Of a DNA stretch of 64,000 nt, positions 34,901-46,985 are shown in pieces. Location: positions 35,011,378 to 35,075,377 of the forward strand of contig NC_073746.1 of NCBI RefSeq assembly GCF_029784135.1. Reading direction: 5' to 3'. This DNA comes from Toxorhynchites rutilus septentrionalis. Taxonomy: Eukaryota; Arthropoda; Insecta; Diptera; Culicidae. The position numbers and the translations under genes were made by a program. Under the pieces are notes generated by a model that worked only from the letters and a program-made list of their open reading frames with translations, was not told where the DNA came from and did not search any database. Positions within the stretch are counted from its first letter, which is position 1, and each line of letters begins with the position of its first letter.

Positions 34901-35067
34901 TCTTCTTCTTCTTCAATGGCACTAACGTTCCTAGAGGAACTTCGCCGTCTCAACGTAGTATTACTTGGGTCATTTTTTATTAGTACTTAGTTGAGATTTC
35001 TATGCCAAATAACACGCCTTGAATGCATTCTGAGTGGCAAGCTCTAGAACACGCGTGATCACAGTGC
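34901..35067 (-). mobile_element. Feilai-like SINE, 5'-truncated
   Basis: Minus strand: ends in (GAA)n, with GGCATAGAAATCTCAACTAA, CTTGCCACTCAGAATGCATT and the CTCTAGGAACGTTAGTGCCA block identical to the full copy at 55786-56057. AGCGAATACAT flanks it perfectly at 34890-34900 and 35068-35078, an 11-bp target duplication. The tRNA head is missing. Confidence 0.85.
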
Positions 35068-35162
35068 AGCGAATACATGCAAGCTGCGACTTCTTTTGCT
35101 CGCTTGCATTAGTGTTTGGGAAACTATAGCGGACACATGCAAGGCGTGAGTACTTTTACTCG

Positions 35163-36005
35163 CATCAGTTTCTGTTCTGCTTTCGCATGGAACAGTCATG
35201 AAAAATTGTTTGCGTGTGAATGCGTCCAAGCGATGGAATAGTCGCATTTACGAAGGAATATTCGAATTTACGCAAAGCTGAATCAGATCATGCGACACCT
35301 ACATTACATTTTACTACATTTTATTTCTATTTAGATTCATTTCAACCATTGAATGTCTTCAGTAAGAAAGTTAGAGCATTGTATATTTACGATGATTTCA
35401 ACACGCGATTGGACCAAAATCATGAATAATCTTCGAAAATGTTGTGTTTGATAATGCATACAGGTTATGAATACTGTGGATAATGGTGATGAAATCGATA
35501 TCATATTAAGTTGGATTATACCATTGATAATGTAAGGGCCGATACAAGAAGGATTTGCAGTATGTTTAGCGCAACACATGATACTCATCGTTTATCTAGT
35601 TGAGAAAAAATAAAAGTTGCAACAACTTATACCAAGCAATTCTTCAAAATCCACATACCACATTGTAAAATGGCGATTTTCTATCCTTTTTAGCGTAGAA
35701 AGAATACGTGAAACCGGGAAATTTCGAAGATAAGTTCTGATTTTTCTAAAAACTTTGAGCGACCAAAAAAATAAAACATCATCATTTTACTCGCTGCGCT
35801 ATCTGGTTGTATATCTAACGTAAATTCGTCAATAGCATCAGTTTCTGTTCTTCTGCTTTCGCATGGAACAATCATAGAAAATTGTCACATCACGATAAAA
35901 ACGAAATGAATTTTATGTAAGGTTATTTAGACTTTATTTCGTTTTCACCGTGAAGTGGCGCCCTCAGTTTCTGTTCTGCGCATGGAGTGATCATGAAAAA
36001 TCTCG
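35163..36005. repeat. Three copies of a TTTCTGTTCTGC...GCATGGA repeat
   Basis: CATCAGTTTCTGTTCTGC followed by TTTCGCATGGAACAGTCATG at 35163-35203 recurs at 35836-35885 and, shorter, at 35963-36005. Between the last two, TCACGATAAAAACGAAAT and TTTATTTCGTTTTCACCGTGA form a long imperfect hairpin (35888-35953). Nature unknown. Confidence 0.5.
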
Positions 36006-36289
36006 TGTTATTCTCACATAACAAAAATGAATCATGCATCAAACAACTTTAGTTGCTTTTACGAGGCCTCTCAAGTTCCATCGGTTCGTTTCGGGACCAC
36101 CAACAAGTTGGAAAGAGTTGAATTTTATGTTGATAACAATTCCATACTTATACTCATAAAACCACACACTAACAAGAAAAACTTTTAGCAAATTTAGCAA
36201 ATCAGGTTCTGGTGAAAAACTTCTTTCCGGCGAAAAAAGTGAAAAACTTCTTTTCGTGCTCATAACGGAAGACAACACGTGCTTGATGC

Positions 36290-36830
36290 TAGAATTCAAC
36301 GAATGGCCGGGGACCGGGTACTTTACGTTCCCCAGGTAAGCGATGACGACGAATATATCATCCACATTAAGTTCCCGAAGAAGGTTCTTCTCTGACAGAC
36401 GAGAAGGGAATGTCCAAGCCGCTCTTCTTTCGAGTCATATGGTGAACGGGAATGAGTACGAAGTGCTTGCCGAAACTTGCGAAGGTGTTGTGGTCTTAAT
36501 GCCGAAACGGGGATCAGCCCATTATGCCAAAAGATCACTGGAGAATGGATAATGGATCGGCTGGAGATAAACATTGTCGCGTAGACCGCCAAGCTTCCCA
36601 ATATACCCCAGCTGCGGCCTACAGAAAACTTTTAAGGGAATGGCCAAAATGGAGAGATAGCTGACTACCAAAGCCACGGAAAGGTAAAAGAACATGTCGA
36701 CATACATCTTTTCATCAGCCATGATTGAGATTCCGGCCAACATTTGCTTCATTTGCAATACTTCATCCAACAACCCTGCCTCTTCATGTCCAGCATACAC
36801 TAGTTCTTCCGGCTTATTTAACACGCCCTG
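36290..36830 (-). pseudogene. Unrecognised degenerate coding-like segment
   Basis: Minus frame 36522-36824 reads LNKPEELVYAGHEEAGLLDE, VLQMKQMLAGISIMADEKMY, then a hydrophobic helix (FFYLSVALVVSYLSILAIP). The same frame continues past stops with FPSRLSEKNLLRELNVDD and FVVIAYLGNVKYPVPGH. Amino-acid texture is protein-like, base composition is higher in GC than the flanks, and there are at least two stops, so this looks like a decayed coding region of a host gene or transposon. I do not recognise the family. Confidence 0.3.
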
Positions 36831-37094
36831 ACCGAGCTAGAGGACCAAAGATGAACTTTTCGTTTGACTCACGTTGGTCCCTGCGGATCAATAGGGGAAT
36901 TTTATAAAAATAATTATAAATCTTTATAAAAATATTAAAAATAAATCATTATAAAAATCAAATCATTATAAAAATCAATTTTCCGATTTTGTTGCTGTCG
37001 TTTCCTGTTGACACTCTCTAAACAAAAAGCCTGACATTCTTAGGGTTATAGACTTCATTTTAACATCATTTACAGGTATCGATACCGATATAGC

Positions 37095-37420
37095 GCACTT
37101 GGTCCCGAAACCATGTAAACTACAAGAAACAAATACAATCAATAATTACAAATAAAAAAATCCATTCTTTTTGCGAACATAACATTTTTCCAAAAAAGAC
37201 TAGCTAATTGACTTTAATTTCATATAACGATCATATGAGTCGGTTCAGTAGTTTTAAAGTTATGATTTAAAAAAAATGCATTATTGCTGTTCGGAGTTTG
37301 AGACAGTTTTCGGAGTGCTCGAGTGTTCGGAATATGAGTCAGTGACAAATATGGTGTTCGGAATTTGAGACAAAATGGATTAAACATATTTTTAGTTTTT
37401 CACCATGAATATGTATTTGT
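37095..37420. repeat. 'TTCGGAATTTGAGACAAA' repeat, copy 1
   Basis: GCGCACTTGGTCCCGAAACC (37097 on), ATGTAAACTA, then ~200 bp later GTTCGGAATTTGAGACAAA, are collinear with 48919-49140. A further short piece in inverted orientation lies at 44463-44485. Mobile origin is likely, type unknown. Confidence 0.6.
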
Positions 37421-38390
37421 AAATCTATTTTTTTTTGTAGTCAAATGAAAAAGAAGGCTCTATTGTATCCAAAAATCAAGTTAATTTCGCGAAAGAGTGC
37501 CATTTTGAGTAATGAGACACAGTTTAATGGCCATCGAAGCTTAAGTGTTCGGAATGTGTTCCCGGTAGTCAATGGCAGCCTCAGCATGGATCAGTTTTAG
37601 GTCGGGTATTAGTTTTTAATGCATTGAGAGAATGGTCGCCGAAACCATAGTAAATCTAAGGATAAAACTTATATTGTCTTTCTTGATTTACGCGATTTAA
37701 AATGTTTTACAATAGATGAATTTCATATCAACTCGATTGGCCATTGCACAATGCACAATGGTCCATTCAAGTGGAAATTAGCATTTAGAGCTCGACATTC
37801 TCTACACAAAAACTGTCTTCGACAAAGTTGTTACATATAAAAGAGCGCTTATTTTTATGTTATCAAAAATAGGGTGACCAAAATTTTCAATGAAATAAAA
37901 ATGTAACAAAGTTTTCTTGTATCGCTTGAAATAACCAATATAGAGCCTTTTTTATAAGTTGCGTTGGGGTCACCATGCAAAAAATTACGATGCACAACTT
38001 GTCAATGTCTCAACTTCACTTAAAGTTAGTCATATTTCTTTCCCTTCTCTCTTCAATTGTTTGTCATTGTTTCTGGGGTGAATACAAACAAAGTTTGTTG
38101 GCAGCATTTAATAGGGCATATTTCACTGTACATGATGAGTGATTTTCAAAACCATGTTATTTTTTGTGTTTGACTAAATTAAAATTGTAATCATGAGTTT
38201 TGGGGGATTAATATATTAACTAGTTCTACATAGCAAAATGTTGGTCTTGATATGTTCTAAAAGTCGTACGAAGACAGTTTTGATGTAGAATTTGAAATAT
38301 AAAAGTTAAAGCAAAAAAAACCGTTTTTTCATGGTCATCACAATGCAACTTAGAAAAAAAGCGCTAAATCGATTATATTAAAAAAAAAAC
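37421..38390. other. Unassigned AT-rich DNA
   Basis: No ORF above the noise and no terminal repeats were found. Confidence 0.4.
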
Positions 38391-38480
38391 TAGCTGACAC
38401 GGCAAACGTTGTTCTGCCATTTAAGTTATTTCTAGAGAATATTTTGGGTGTTGAATAAAACATTACTTATGTATTTTAAG
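38391..38480 (-). mobile_element. Helitron-like 3' terminus, copy G
   Basis: A|CTAGCTGACACGGCAAACGT followed by TGTTCTGCC is the reverse complement of a Helitron 3' end of a divergent subfamily. The extent leftwards from the end into 38.5-38.9 kb is not clear. Confidence 0.5.
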
Positions 38481-38926
38481 CGTGTTTGAATGTTTCAACG
38501 ATCTACAAAATTATTCGAATGTGATCGATAAAAAAACGAATGAAACGATTTCAACGGAAGTTGGTATGATGTTTCATAACGCAATGTTTGATCTCACAAA
38601 AGTTAAATGTAAAGAGAAAAAAAGTAATAGATTTTTGTCGTAAAGTTAAAAAATGAAATAAAGAAAATCAATATTCATATCATTCAAATGCTGTCTCGTT
38701 GGAAGAAAATACGCGCTTCTCTTTTTCAATATGCACGGCTAAATTTATAACTGCTGGGTCTCGTTCATGAATTGGGAAACCAACGAAACTCCAGACAACA
38801 ACGGAACTGATGTATCGTTCTTACTTGGAACCGCATTTTTTTCACCTGTTGGGTGTGAACCACTGCGTCCATTATTTTGAACTATTGTGGTATACCCATT
38901 TTTATACTACACTTCAAGCTTATCTA

Positions 38927-39480
38927 CTACTTGTTGATGAAGGATGAAAGAGAAGGAGGAGTGATGAAGGACTGAAAGCTATAGCGAGATAGGTGCCAAT
39001 CAGGAATGATTTGTTTGATAAAATTTATAATCCTGATCGACGACACAGACCAAATTTCCTTGGGCTCCAGAATAGCTTTATCAAGGTGTTGAAGTCTGCG
39101 TCTAGTTAGAGCTCCGCAGTTACAGAGCAAATGTTCCGAGGTTTTGCTTCGGCATTAAAAAAGCGACAAATATCATCTTATGCTAAACCTATGTTCTTAA
39201 GATGGTATTTACTCGGGCAGTACCCTGTTACAAGACCAGTGAATGTGCTGAAGTCTTTCATATTAAGGCTTAGCAGCTGTTGAGTAATTTTAATACTCGG
39301 CGTAATAAATTTTTTCGCCTGTTCCCGTTCTGATTCCCATTTTCGACCCAACAGTGTAGAACATGATTGAACTGCATTACTTTGTGGTTTCCATTCAATC
39401 GAGGGGTATTCACAGCGGTATTCTAGATTAGAATCACAGTCATATTGCCACTTCCTTTATCCACTGACTTGCAAATGTAT
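38927..39480 (-). pseudogene. LINE 3' fragment: RNase H end and C-terminal Cys motif
   Basis: Minus strand: REQAKKFITPSIKITQQLL, FTGLVTGYCPSKYHLKNIGL, then (frameshifted) CRF.NAEAKTSEHLLCNCGAL, LTRRRLQHLDKAILEPKEIW and FIKQIIPDW. The LTGHCPxxxHL motif and CxxC..ExxxHLLCxC zinc knuckle are the end of RNase H-bearing R1/LOA/I-type ORF2. It may be a family relative of the endonuclease fragment at 5551-6620. The RT is absent and frames are broken. Confidence 0.65.
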
Positions 39481-40530
39481 TAATTGCTCTTTGCTCAGCT
39501 GAGGCGAATATGGTACTACTCAACGATTTTCAATTTCAATATTCGCATTGTTGATATTTGTGATTGACATTATCAGTATTTATTCGTTGATATATAAGAT
39601 ATTCGCCTATGCTTGCGAGCGTGTCGTTGGTGAAATCTCTAGAAAAACGCATGCAAGGCGATAAAGGTTTCGAATGACCGCATTAACCATACACCATTCT
39701 GTGGACTTTCTGACTGTGTGTAACAGTATAGTTATTTATATTTCGGAATCCGATTGGTTTGCAACTTAAACGAATTTAACGATCACTCGATATCGTTTAA
39801 ATAAATATGTCTGTCTAAGACATAGTTCTAACCCTACCTTAATTTTTTTGTCTATAAATTTCCTTGCATTTCCACCAAAACTTTATACACAATATAAAAT
39901 AATCGTCAGACACAATTTTCGTTCAGGATTTATCCCCTAATTGCAGAGAATGTGTTGCTTTTTCACATCGAACTCATTTTTGATATGTAGAATTAACTTT
40001 CATTAAAAGAATGGTTTAAAAGTGTGCTTATTCCTCCCGAATATCCATTTTTCATTTTCGTTTTACAGAAATGCAACACGGAGCTCAATGTTGTCTATGT
40101 CGAATTTGCTTCGCATTGTTGACACATTTGCACAACTCTATTGGCTTTCAGAATGCAAAATTGCAATCCGTTCGGATAGTTTTGACTCTGAAGCTGTTAC
40201 GGCGTTGCTCATGATAGCGTTTCCCAAATGAATGTATTGTTTTCTCAAGCCACGTATGTTGATTAGGTCGTAGAAATCGCAGTGGTTCGCTCTCTACCTT
40301 CGCGTACATGTCAACCATGAATTGTTGGTACAGCTCACGACATTATAGAATGACATCATTCGATACACATAAAATCCATCGAGCGCACCTCTTTATTTTA
40401 TTCGTCTGATATAGCTATTCAGAAATATTAATTCAAAATGAGTACTGATGTTCATAATGAATGGAGTATCTGTGGCAGGATCACATTGTCTAATGTTTGT
40501 GCAATATTCATATTGTTCTTCCAGAACGGT
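39481..40530. other. Unassigned DNA, one Helitron-like scrap
   Basis: CAGACACAATTTTCGTTCA near 39908 matches the interior of copies A, B and H, so a small Helitron piece may be present. A 69-codon plus frame (40022-40231) is not recognised. Confidence 0.35.
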
Positions 40531-40532
40531 CG

Positions 40533-40724
40533 GACATTTTTCGTCAAAGATATTTCTTCTGACTTGCATTGTGGTCACACACATTCTGAAGCTTGCCATT
40601 CAGAATACATTCAAGGCGTGTTGTTTGGTATAGAAATCTCAACTAAGTACTACTAAAAATGATGCAAGTAATAATACGATGAGAAGGTAAACGTTGGGAG
40701 CGTTAGTGCTATTGAAGAAGAACA
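40533..40724 (+). mobile_element. Feilai-like SINE, 5'-truncated and diverged
   Basis: TTTTTCGTCAAAGATATTTC, CTTGCATTGTGGTCAC, GGCGTGTTGTTTGGTATAGA, AATCTCAACTAAGTACTACT and a final TTGAAGAAGAA match the full copy at 55786-56057 from its middle onward, with about 10-15% differences. The tRNA head is missing. Confidence 0.8.
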
Positions 40725-41192
40725 TGGAGAAAGCCGTATGAACGATGTGCTTTAACGATGAATTCTTGATCCATTCCACATTTTCTCGCGTCATTGTGCA
40801 GACACCTTTTATGATATTAGTAACGCTATCTAGACACGTGCTGTCCAGCAGATGTTTTATCAGAATTGATGACAATAACGTGGTTGCCATTTTGTAAACC
40901 GAGCAAGTGTGATTTAAAGTATTTCAATAATTCGTTGCGCTCATTCAAAAATACCTTTAGCTGTGGATGACAGTTCGATCTAGCGCCATCTGTCATTTAA
41001 CAACATAAATAAATTCGTTCTGTTTGAAAAACGACCGACGGTTAAGCTATTTGATTATTGTTTGTACAAAACGCGATTGAAAATAGGGTATAGGGGTTTA
41101 AATTTGTGGTTATAGGTATTGTCTGAAGCAAAATTTAAGATAAACAAAATTCAGATATTTTTCTGCATAAAAGCAAATTTTCAACAAGTCGT

Positions 41193-41646
41193 CCATACAT
41201 CGGAAGATGGGCACTTTTACAGGGAAAAAAGTTTTTCTAACAACATTGTTTTCATATTTTCCTTGAAAAAGAATACAACTAATCCTAATTTTGTTTAAAG
41301 TCAAGATAGCGACATAGTGTATTGAACAAAGTTTTAGATCTTATTGAAATATGAACTTTTGTCGAAGACGTCAACTTTTTATCTGTTATAGTTTTTGGAA
41401 TATAAGTCATTTTTGTATGAAGACTCCTGAAAAAAATAATGTTTTGCTCGTAACAGACAAAAACGTGTAAATTCTTACGTTTGACATGTTTCTAAATAGA
41501 GAAAAGTTAGCAGAGCATGTAAATTGCGATAATTTATACATAAAAATGTTACGGATTAAACATCAGTAGTGTTTAAAAAAAAAAATGAAAAAGTTGTTGT
41601 TCGAAAAACTTTTTCCATGTAAATGTGCCCATCGTCCGATGTATGG
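41193..41646. mobile_element. MITE with ~65-bp TIRs (family N)
   Basis: CCATACATCGGAAGATGGGC at 41193 and its near-complement GCCCATCGTCCGATGTATGG ending at 41646 begin long inverted repeats that extend inward through a TTTTACAGGGAAAAAAG-like segment and AACAACA. Interior and one end recur at 61905-62130 and 62625-62840. No ORF. Superfamily unassigned. Confidence 0.7.
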
Positions 41647-41965
41647 AAAACTTAAGGGCTATTTATTTCCTTTTTTTGTTCAGAATTTTAAAAGCATATG
41701 TTTTAGAGAAAAATGAATTTTAATTTTTTTTTAAATATTTTTTTTTCAATGGAATTTGTTTCCAAAAAAATCTTTGATAAATTTTAATGAAGAACCTAAA
41801 TAATTTCCTACATTTCATTTTCAACCAGTTCATCGTATTAATCGTTGAATGTTGAAATCGTTGAAGCGCTCTTGAACAGTCTGACAAAAAAAAGTTTTAT
41901 TTTGAGGTTCATCCATTTAAGAAAATCAACATGATCAAATTGTACTACTGAAAAATATTGATATC

Positions 41966-42075
41966 GCGGGACATTTTCGTTCATTTTGCCAAATGCGGGA
42001 CGTTTCGCGGGACGTAATCTTACGCGGGACATTTTGTTGAAATGCGGGACTGACCCGTGTAACGCGGGACGTCTA
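41966..42075. repeat. Clustered GCGGGAC motif
   Basis: GCGGGAC occurs six times in ~110 bp, two of them preceded by ACCCGTGTAAC or CTTAC. The minus-strand 119-codon frame over it (41838-42197) gives SRVRLRPAKRPAF-like repeats. It may be a degenerate short-period repeat or a factor-binding cluster. Confidence 0.5.
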
Positions 42076-42079
42076 GTCT

Positions 42080-44185
42080 GTTTCGGTTTGAACCTACACG
42101 AAAACGTGAAAATAAAAGTTTCTATATTTTCGGTTTCCCAGGTCGAGGTCCCTCTTAATAGGTTCTTTGCTATTTTCGTGTAGTAATGCAGACTCAAATT
42201 ATGTTATTTTATTTCATCTGATCAACTGAGTTCTTTGAGTTTTCTATTGCTTGTAATATCCCGTGTCCACAGATCAATTCCGATTAGAGGAAAGACTATT
42301 ATCTACACTCTTGAAAGTTATGTTAAACCCACTATGGAACAGTAGATTCACATTACTCACTAACGTTATTCAATTCGAATCGATCTCAAAATGAAACGCT
42401 CACAAGCATAAATTTCTTCATGATGACCTCACCATGTGAACCTCTCCAGATACGAATGATCACCATTATCAGTTTTCACACCATCGGGCACTATTAATCT
42501 TGTCAAGTCCCTGTCCCGTCGTCCCAGTTACTGTATATTCGAATTGCCATACTCAAAGCGAGCCTTCACTGTGCCATTTTGCCCATTTCGCATTACAGCT
42601 GAGAAAGGATAAAAAACAAATTATACGAGTGTAAATAAAAGTCCCACATCATAAATAATCCAACATTCGCTACACGCGCGCTTAATGCTATTTAAAAATC
42701 GAATATCAGATTAATCGACTCCGTAATGCGTATTCTGTGTGTGTTTTTTTTTTGGGCCATGGTTCTGGCCACAGTTTGGCCTATAATGCGCCACCACTCG
42801 CACACTATCCACAGGGCCAGATGGTGCAGACGGGGAAAGAACGGAAATGGACTTCTGTATCGTTTGGCATCATATTAATATTTTTACGAGCTTTTATTTG
42901 ACCAACGGCAGGGGCAGAAGCAGAGTCTGACGCCTCGGCTGACTGTTGGGTAGAAATAGTACCGTATTAAAGTGATGCGAAACATTTTATATTATATATT
43001 ATTGGATCGAAGCGATTTATCATTCCGTTCCATGTAATGGATACGTGCGATCGGTCGGGGAGGTAAGGGAAGTGTAAAGGTGAACACAATACCTACATCT
43101 AAATATAACATAACCATTGAAGTAGCACAAAATAATCAATTCTGAATTATGGGTAACAGACACCATTTCACTCTCCAATTCGCGTTTGCGAATAAATTAA
43201 ATGTTAGTGATTCATTCTAATGCAGTGGGCATAATGTGCACATGAATACACGTTCATTGGATCGCTTTAATGAAGCGTTGTCTGTGGCGATCATTTCGAT
43301 TCCAACATTCATCGAACGCAACCATCATCATCAGCCGCCGATGGGAAATCGTTATCTCCCACCGCAAACGTTTAAATGCAGATGAAATGCGTGGATGTGC
43401 TAAAGGAATCAACCGATCAGAAAAATACCGTATGAATTTTCATTCCCACACTCGACCTGCATTCATGGAACGCGATTGTTAGAACTCAAGGCTTTAACAA
43501 GCGATGAGTGATTCAATTTTCGATCAATTTTCAATCATATTCAAAGCGCTCATGTCGGCAGCAGCATTGGAAAAGCGCTTAGTCAACTCCTGTATCACCC
43601 CCGCGAATACACGTTACTAAGCAATCAAATTACGTACCAACACCATCAACCGGATCACACGTAGGGCATGAAAATATGTATTAATGTATATATTTATATT
43701 TTATTTTTACAATCTAGATTAATCGTCGCAGCGGTGCTAAAGGCTGAAAGTTGTTCGGGCCAAACGCCGATAAAAAAGATTGGGATGCGTTGTTAAAGTT
43801 AATTGTTATAACCACAAGTAATACACGAAAAGCGTGATAAAAGCAATATAAGAGAGATGAAATAGGCCCATTATTACCGCCGCATGTTTTGTCGTAAATT
43901 CGGTGGGAGGAGGGGAAATGCTTCCTCAGCTCAGCTCAGCGTTTCGTGTGGGTGTTTGATTTGATTATTGAAATACTCATAAAACGTTGGAACGAGTTTT
44001 GCTTAGAATTAGAATTCCGCACCTTCCCTCACGCTGTATTTTGTGTTATCCTACATCGATCACACACGCACCTCCAGGAAGAATCCAGAGTTGTGACTGC
44101 TTTAGTCATGTGACCAGTATACATCAAGGTTTTATGAAGTCAATAAAACTTTGAAAAATATATTGTTTTATTTGTTACATATTGT
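42080..44185. other. Unique DNA, no recognised gene
   Basis: Non-repetitive relative to the rest of the window, with moderate GC islands at 42.75-42.95 and 43.5-43.95 kb. Frames (longest 70 codons) are unremarkable. Candidate host intergenic or intronic DNA. Confidence 0.45.
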
Positions 44186-44188
44186 TTT

Positions 44189-44204
44189 GACGTAGGACTA
44201 CGTC
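44189..44204. repeat. Isolated GACGTAGGACTACGTC palindrome (M9)
   Basis: Perfect family end motif (7-bp arms GACGTAG/CTACGTC around GA), followed by TCACAGAATGATATGGGGATG. No partner end found nearby before M10; an ATGCGGTCGTC block near 44363 resembles the outer TIR of M3. Confidence 0.5.
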
Positions 44205-46059
44205 TCACAGAATGATATGGGGATGAAATGAAAATCGAAATATTAAACATGTAAGAAAATGAAATCATTAATGTGCAATTTTGTAATTTGTGTGAAGAAG
44301 CTATTTGATTGTGGTGACAGCTGTGTTCTTCTGTTAAAAATTGAAAGTGAAAATTAATTCCAATGCGGTCGTCTTTGCCTTAACCGTCACCACACAATAG
44401 ATTAATTTCGAATTTTTTGTTGCCGTTCTGCAACAGATGATGCTAGTGTAGTTTGTACCGTTTTGTCTCAAATTCCGAACAGTCTCATATCCCTTTTTTA
44501 TCACCAATTAGTGTCCAATTCTGGAGCAACAATATAAGAAGACCTAACACCATTTGTGAAGCTCTTTCCTTGCAAAACGTAGGTCGCAGATGTAAAACAA
44601 CGAGAACAAAATTGATTTTCTTGGTCAGATTTTCAACTAAAACCACAATAACGAAATCGGGTTCCTGAAGTAACAGATTGGACTCTATTATATACAGATG
44701 GAAAACGTTTTTCATATTTCAAATATGACTTTTTCAAGAAAATAAATATAATATTTCATAGTTGAGGCGAATGTTAATTAGTTATTATAAAAAAAAATTG
44801 AGTAAAAATGATGGTATTTGAAGATTCTAATTGTAGGCTCATCAGGAATTGTCTAAAATGATATTGCAATGGAATAAGAAAATATAGATGTTCAAGAACA
44901 ATTTCATTTATAGAAACAATAAAGTTTATCATGCTTTTTTGGAATAAAATTAATAACAACAACGAGAAAAATCATCAACTTCTAAGTTTTTGACATAGAA
45001 CTACGTTATTCAGGAAGGGTGCCATATCAGAAAACAGGTCATGTTTTTATGAAATAAAATTAACGTTAATAACTATTTTCACTATGAACGAATTCTCATG
45101 ATTTGTATACCAATTGAATCGGAAATTCTCTAAGATTTGTTTGATGTGCTATACATTACAATTCGCTGATCTCTAAACGGTTTAAATTCATGAAAACTGG
45201 AAGAATTTCCTTTTCCCAAACATTTGTTCTGCCGATTTGTGTGCTAACCCTACCGAATGCTTATAACTCGAACATTTCATAACAGATCTTAACAGATGAT
45301 GTTTGCATCAATTGATAGGAAATATTTCATCACAATTAATAAAATATTATTCTTCATGAGATGAACAATTAAATAACTGTAAAATGTCAAGTGTTATTTA
45401 AATGCCCCAACTGCCAAGTTTTGATTGTCCCGATTGACGGTTTCCCCAACACAGATTTCAAAATCGATGTACTTGTGGAAATCCACACTGCAAATATACA
45501 TGCAAGTCGGAGGTATTTTTGTTCCCACTGAGCTGTGCTTCCCTAACACGGACTTCAAATTAATGTGCCTGGAGGAATCCGCTTTGCAAATACATGCAAG
45601 TCGGGGGTATTTTTGGTGTTCGGTACTTTTGTACTCGCTTGTCTTTGGGCAGACCGAAATATGTTTCCCTAAAACTTACTTTTGAACTGAGAAGCCTGGG
45701 AAAAATTGTCATTTCAGATACTAGAGGTGAATTGACCTTCGCGGTTCGAGAACTACGTAAACATGAGATGTGCAATAATTTCAGAGGGAAATGTAAAACA
45801 CAATTATCTTTTGACAGTTCTTCCGTTCACATATTTTGTTCGTCCTAGGCATCATATCAAACGTAAAAAGACGTTCATCAAATGTATTTGTAACAAAGAA
45901 CATAATCTGTTGTAAAAATTTCGATGCATTCTAAAATAATATTAATATTCTATGTATATAAAAATGGATTTCTGTCTGTCTGTCTGTATGATTCTTATGG
46001 ACTTGGAAACTACTGAACCGATCAACATGAAAATTGGTATGTAGGGGTTTTTGGGGCCG

Positions 46060-46800
46060 GGGAAGGTTTTCGTGATAGTTTGAGACCCCTCTCTAAGGGG
46101 TGGGGCTGCCATACAAATTAAACACAAATTTCTACATAACTCGGGAATTAATCATCAAATAAAACCAAATTAGGCATATTGAGGTTTAGGGGTGCAATAA
46201 ATGTGTTTATGGTGGTTAAACTCTCCGCCCCCCTCTCTAAGGGGGGGCTGCCATACAAATGAAACACAAATTTCTGCATTTATCAGAATTAATCAAGCAA
46301 ATGAAACCAAATTAGGCATATGGAGGTTTCAGGGAGCAATAAATGTTTTATGGTGATTTGACACCTCTTTAAAGAGGGGAAGAGACAACTCGAGAACTAA
46401 TCAAACAAATTGAATCAAACTTAGCATATAGAGGTTTTAGGAATTGATAAACGTTTCTATGGTAGTTCGACACTCCTCACTCCTCTCCAAAGGGGGACTC
46501 CCAAACAAACGAAACACAAATTTCTGCATAACTTGGAAACTAATCAAGCAAATTGAGCCATATTTGGCATGTGGAGGTTTAAGGGGGCACGAAACGTTTC
46601 TATGGTGGTTCGACACACCTACCCCCTCTCTAAGGACATGGGGATGCCATACAAATGAAACTTCTGCATAACTCGAGAACCAATCAACCAAATGAAGCCA
46701 TATTTGGGATGTGAGGGTTTTTATGTACGAGAAATGTTTTATGATGGTATGACACCCCTTCCTTCTCTGGAAAGGAAGGGGACCCCCATAAAAATAATGC
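46060..46800 (+). repeat. Helitron minisatellite, copy D
   Basis: Five diverged ~150-bp units, opposite strand to copy A. Each has the CCCCTCTCTAAGGGG-type hairpin, TGCCATACAAATGAAACAC and AACGTTTCTATGGT blocks. Confidence 0.8.
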
Positions 46801-46824
46801 ACATAATTCAACCAAACATATTCC

Positions 46825-46985
46825 AAGTTTTTTTTTTGCCTGTATTATAGTGATTTTCAACTCATTTGGCTGGTTCGTCACTTTTACTTCCATTTTTGGA
46901 AGAATGTTGGGAGTGAGAATTGAACTCGTGACCTTCAGCGTGAGAGGCATGGATGTTACCACTACGCCAGATCGCCTCCCATCTT
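46825..46985 (-). mobile_element. tRNA-derived SINE inside Helitron D
   Basis: Minus strand reads GGCGATCTGGCGTAGTGGTA (A box TGGCGTAGTGG) and GGTCACGAGTTCAATTC (B box), followed by a CCATTTTTGG.. tail region containing GACGAACCAGCC and an A-rich end. Spacing of the boxes fits an internal Pol III promoter. It is absent from the corresponding place in copies A and E, so it is a later insertion. A 54545-54600 fragment shares its tail. Confidence 0.7.
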
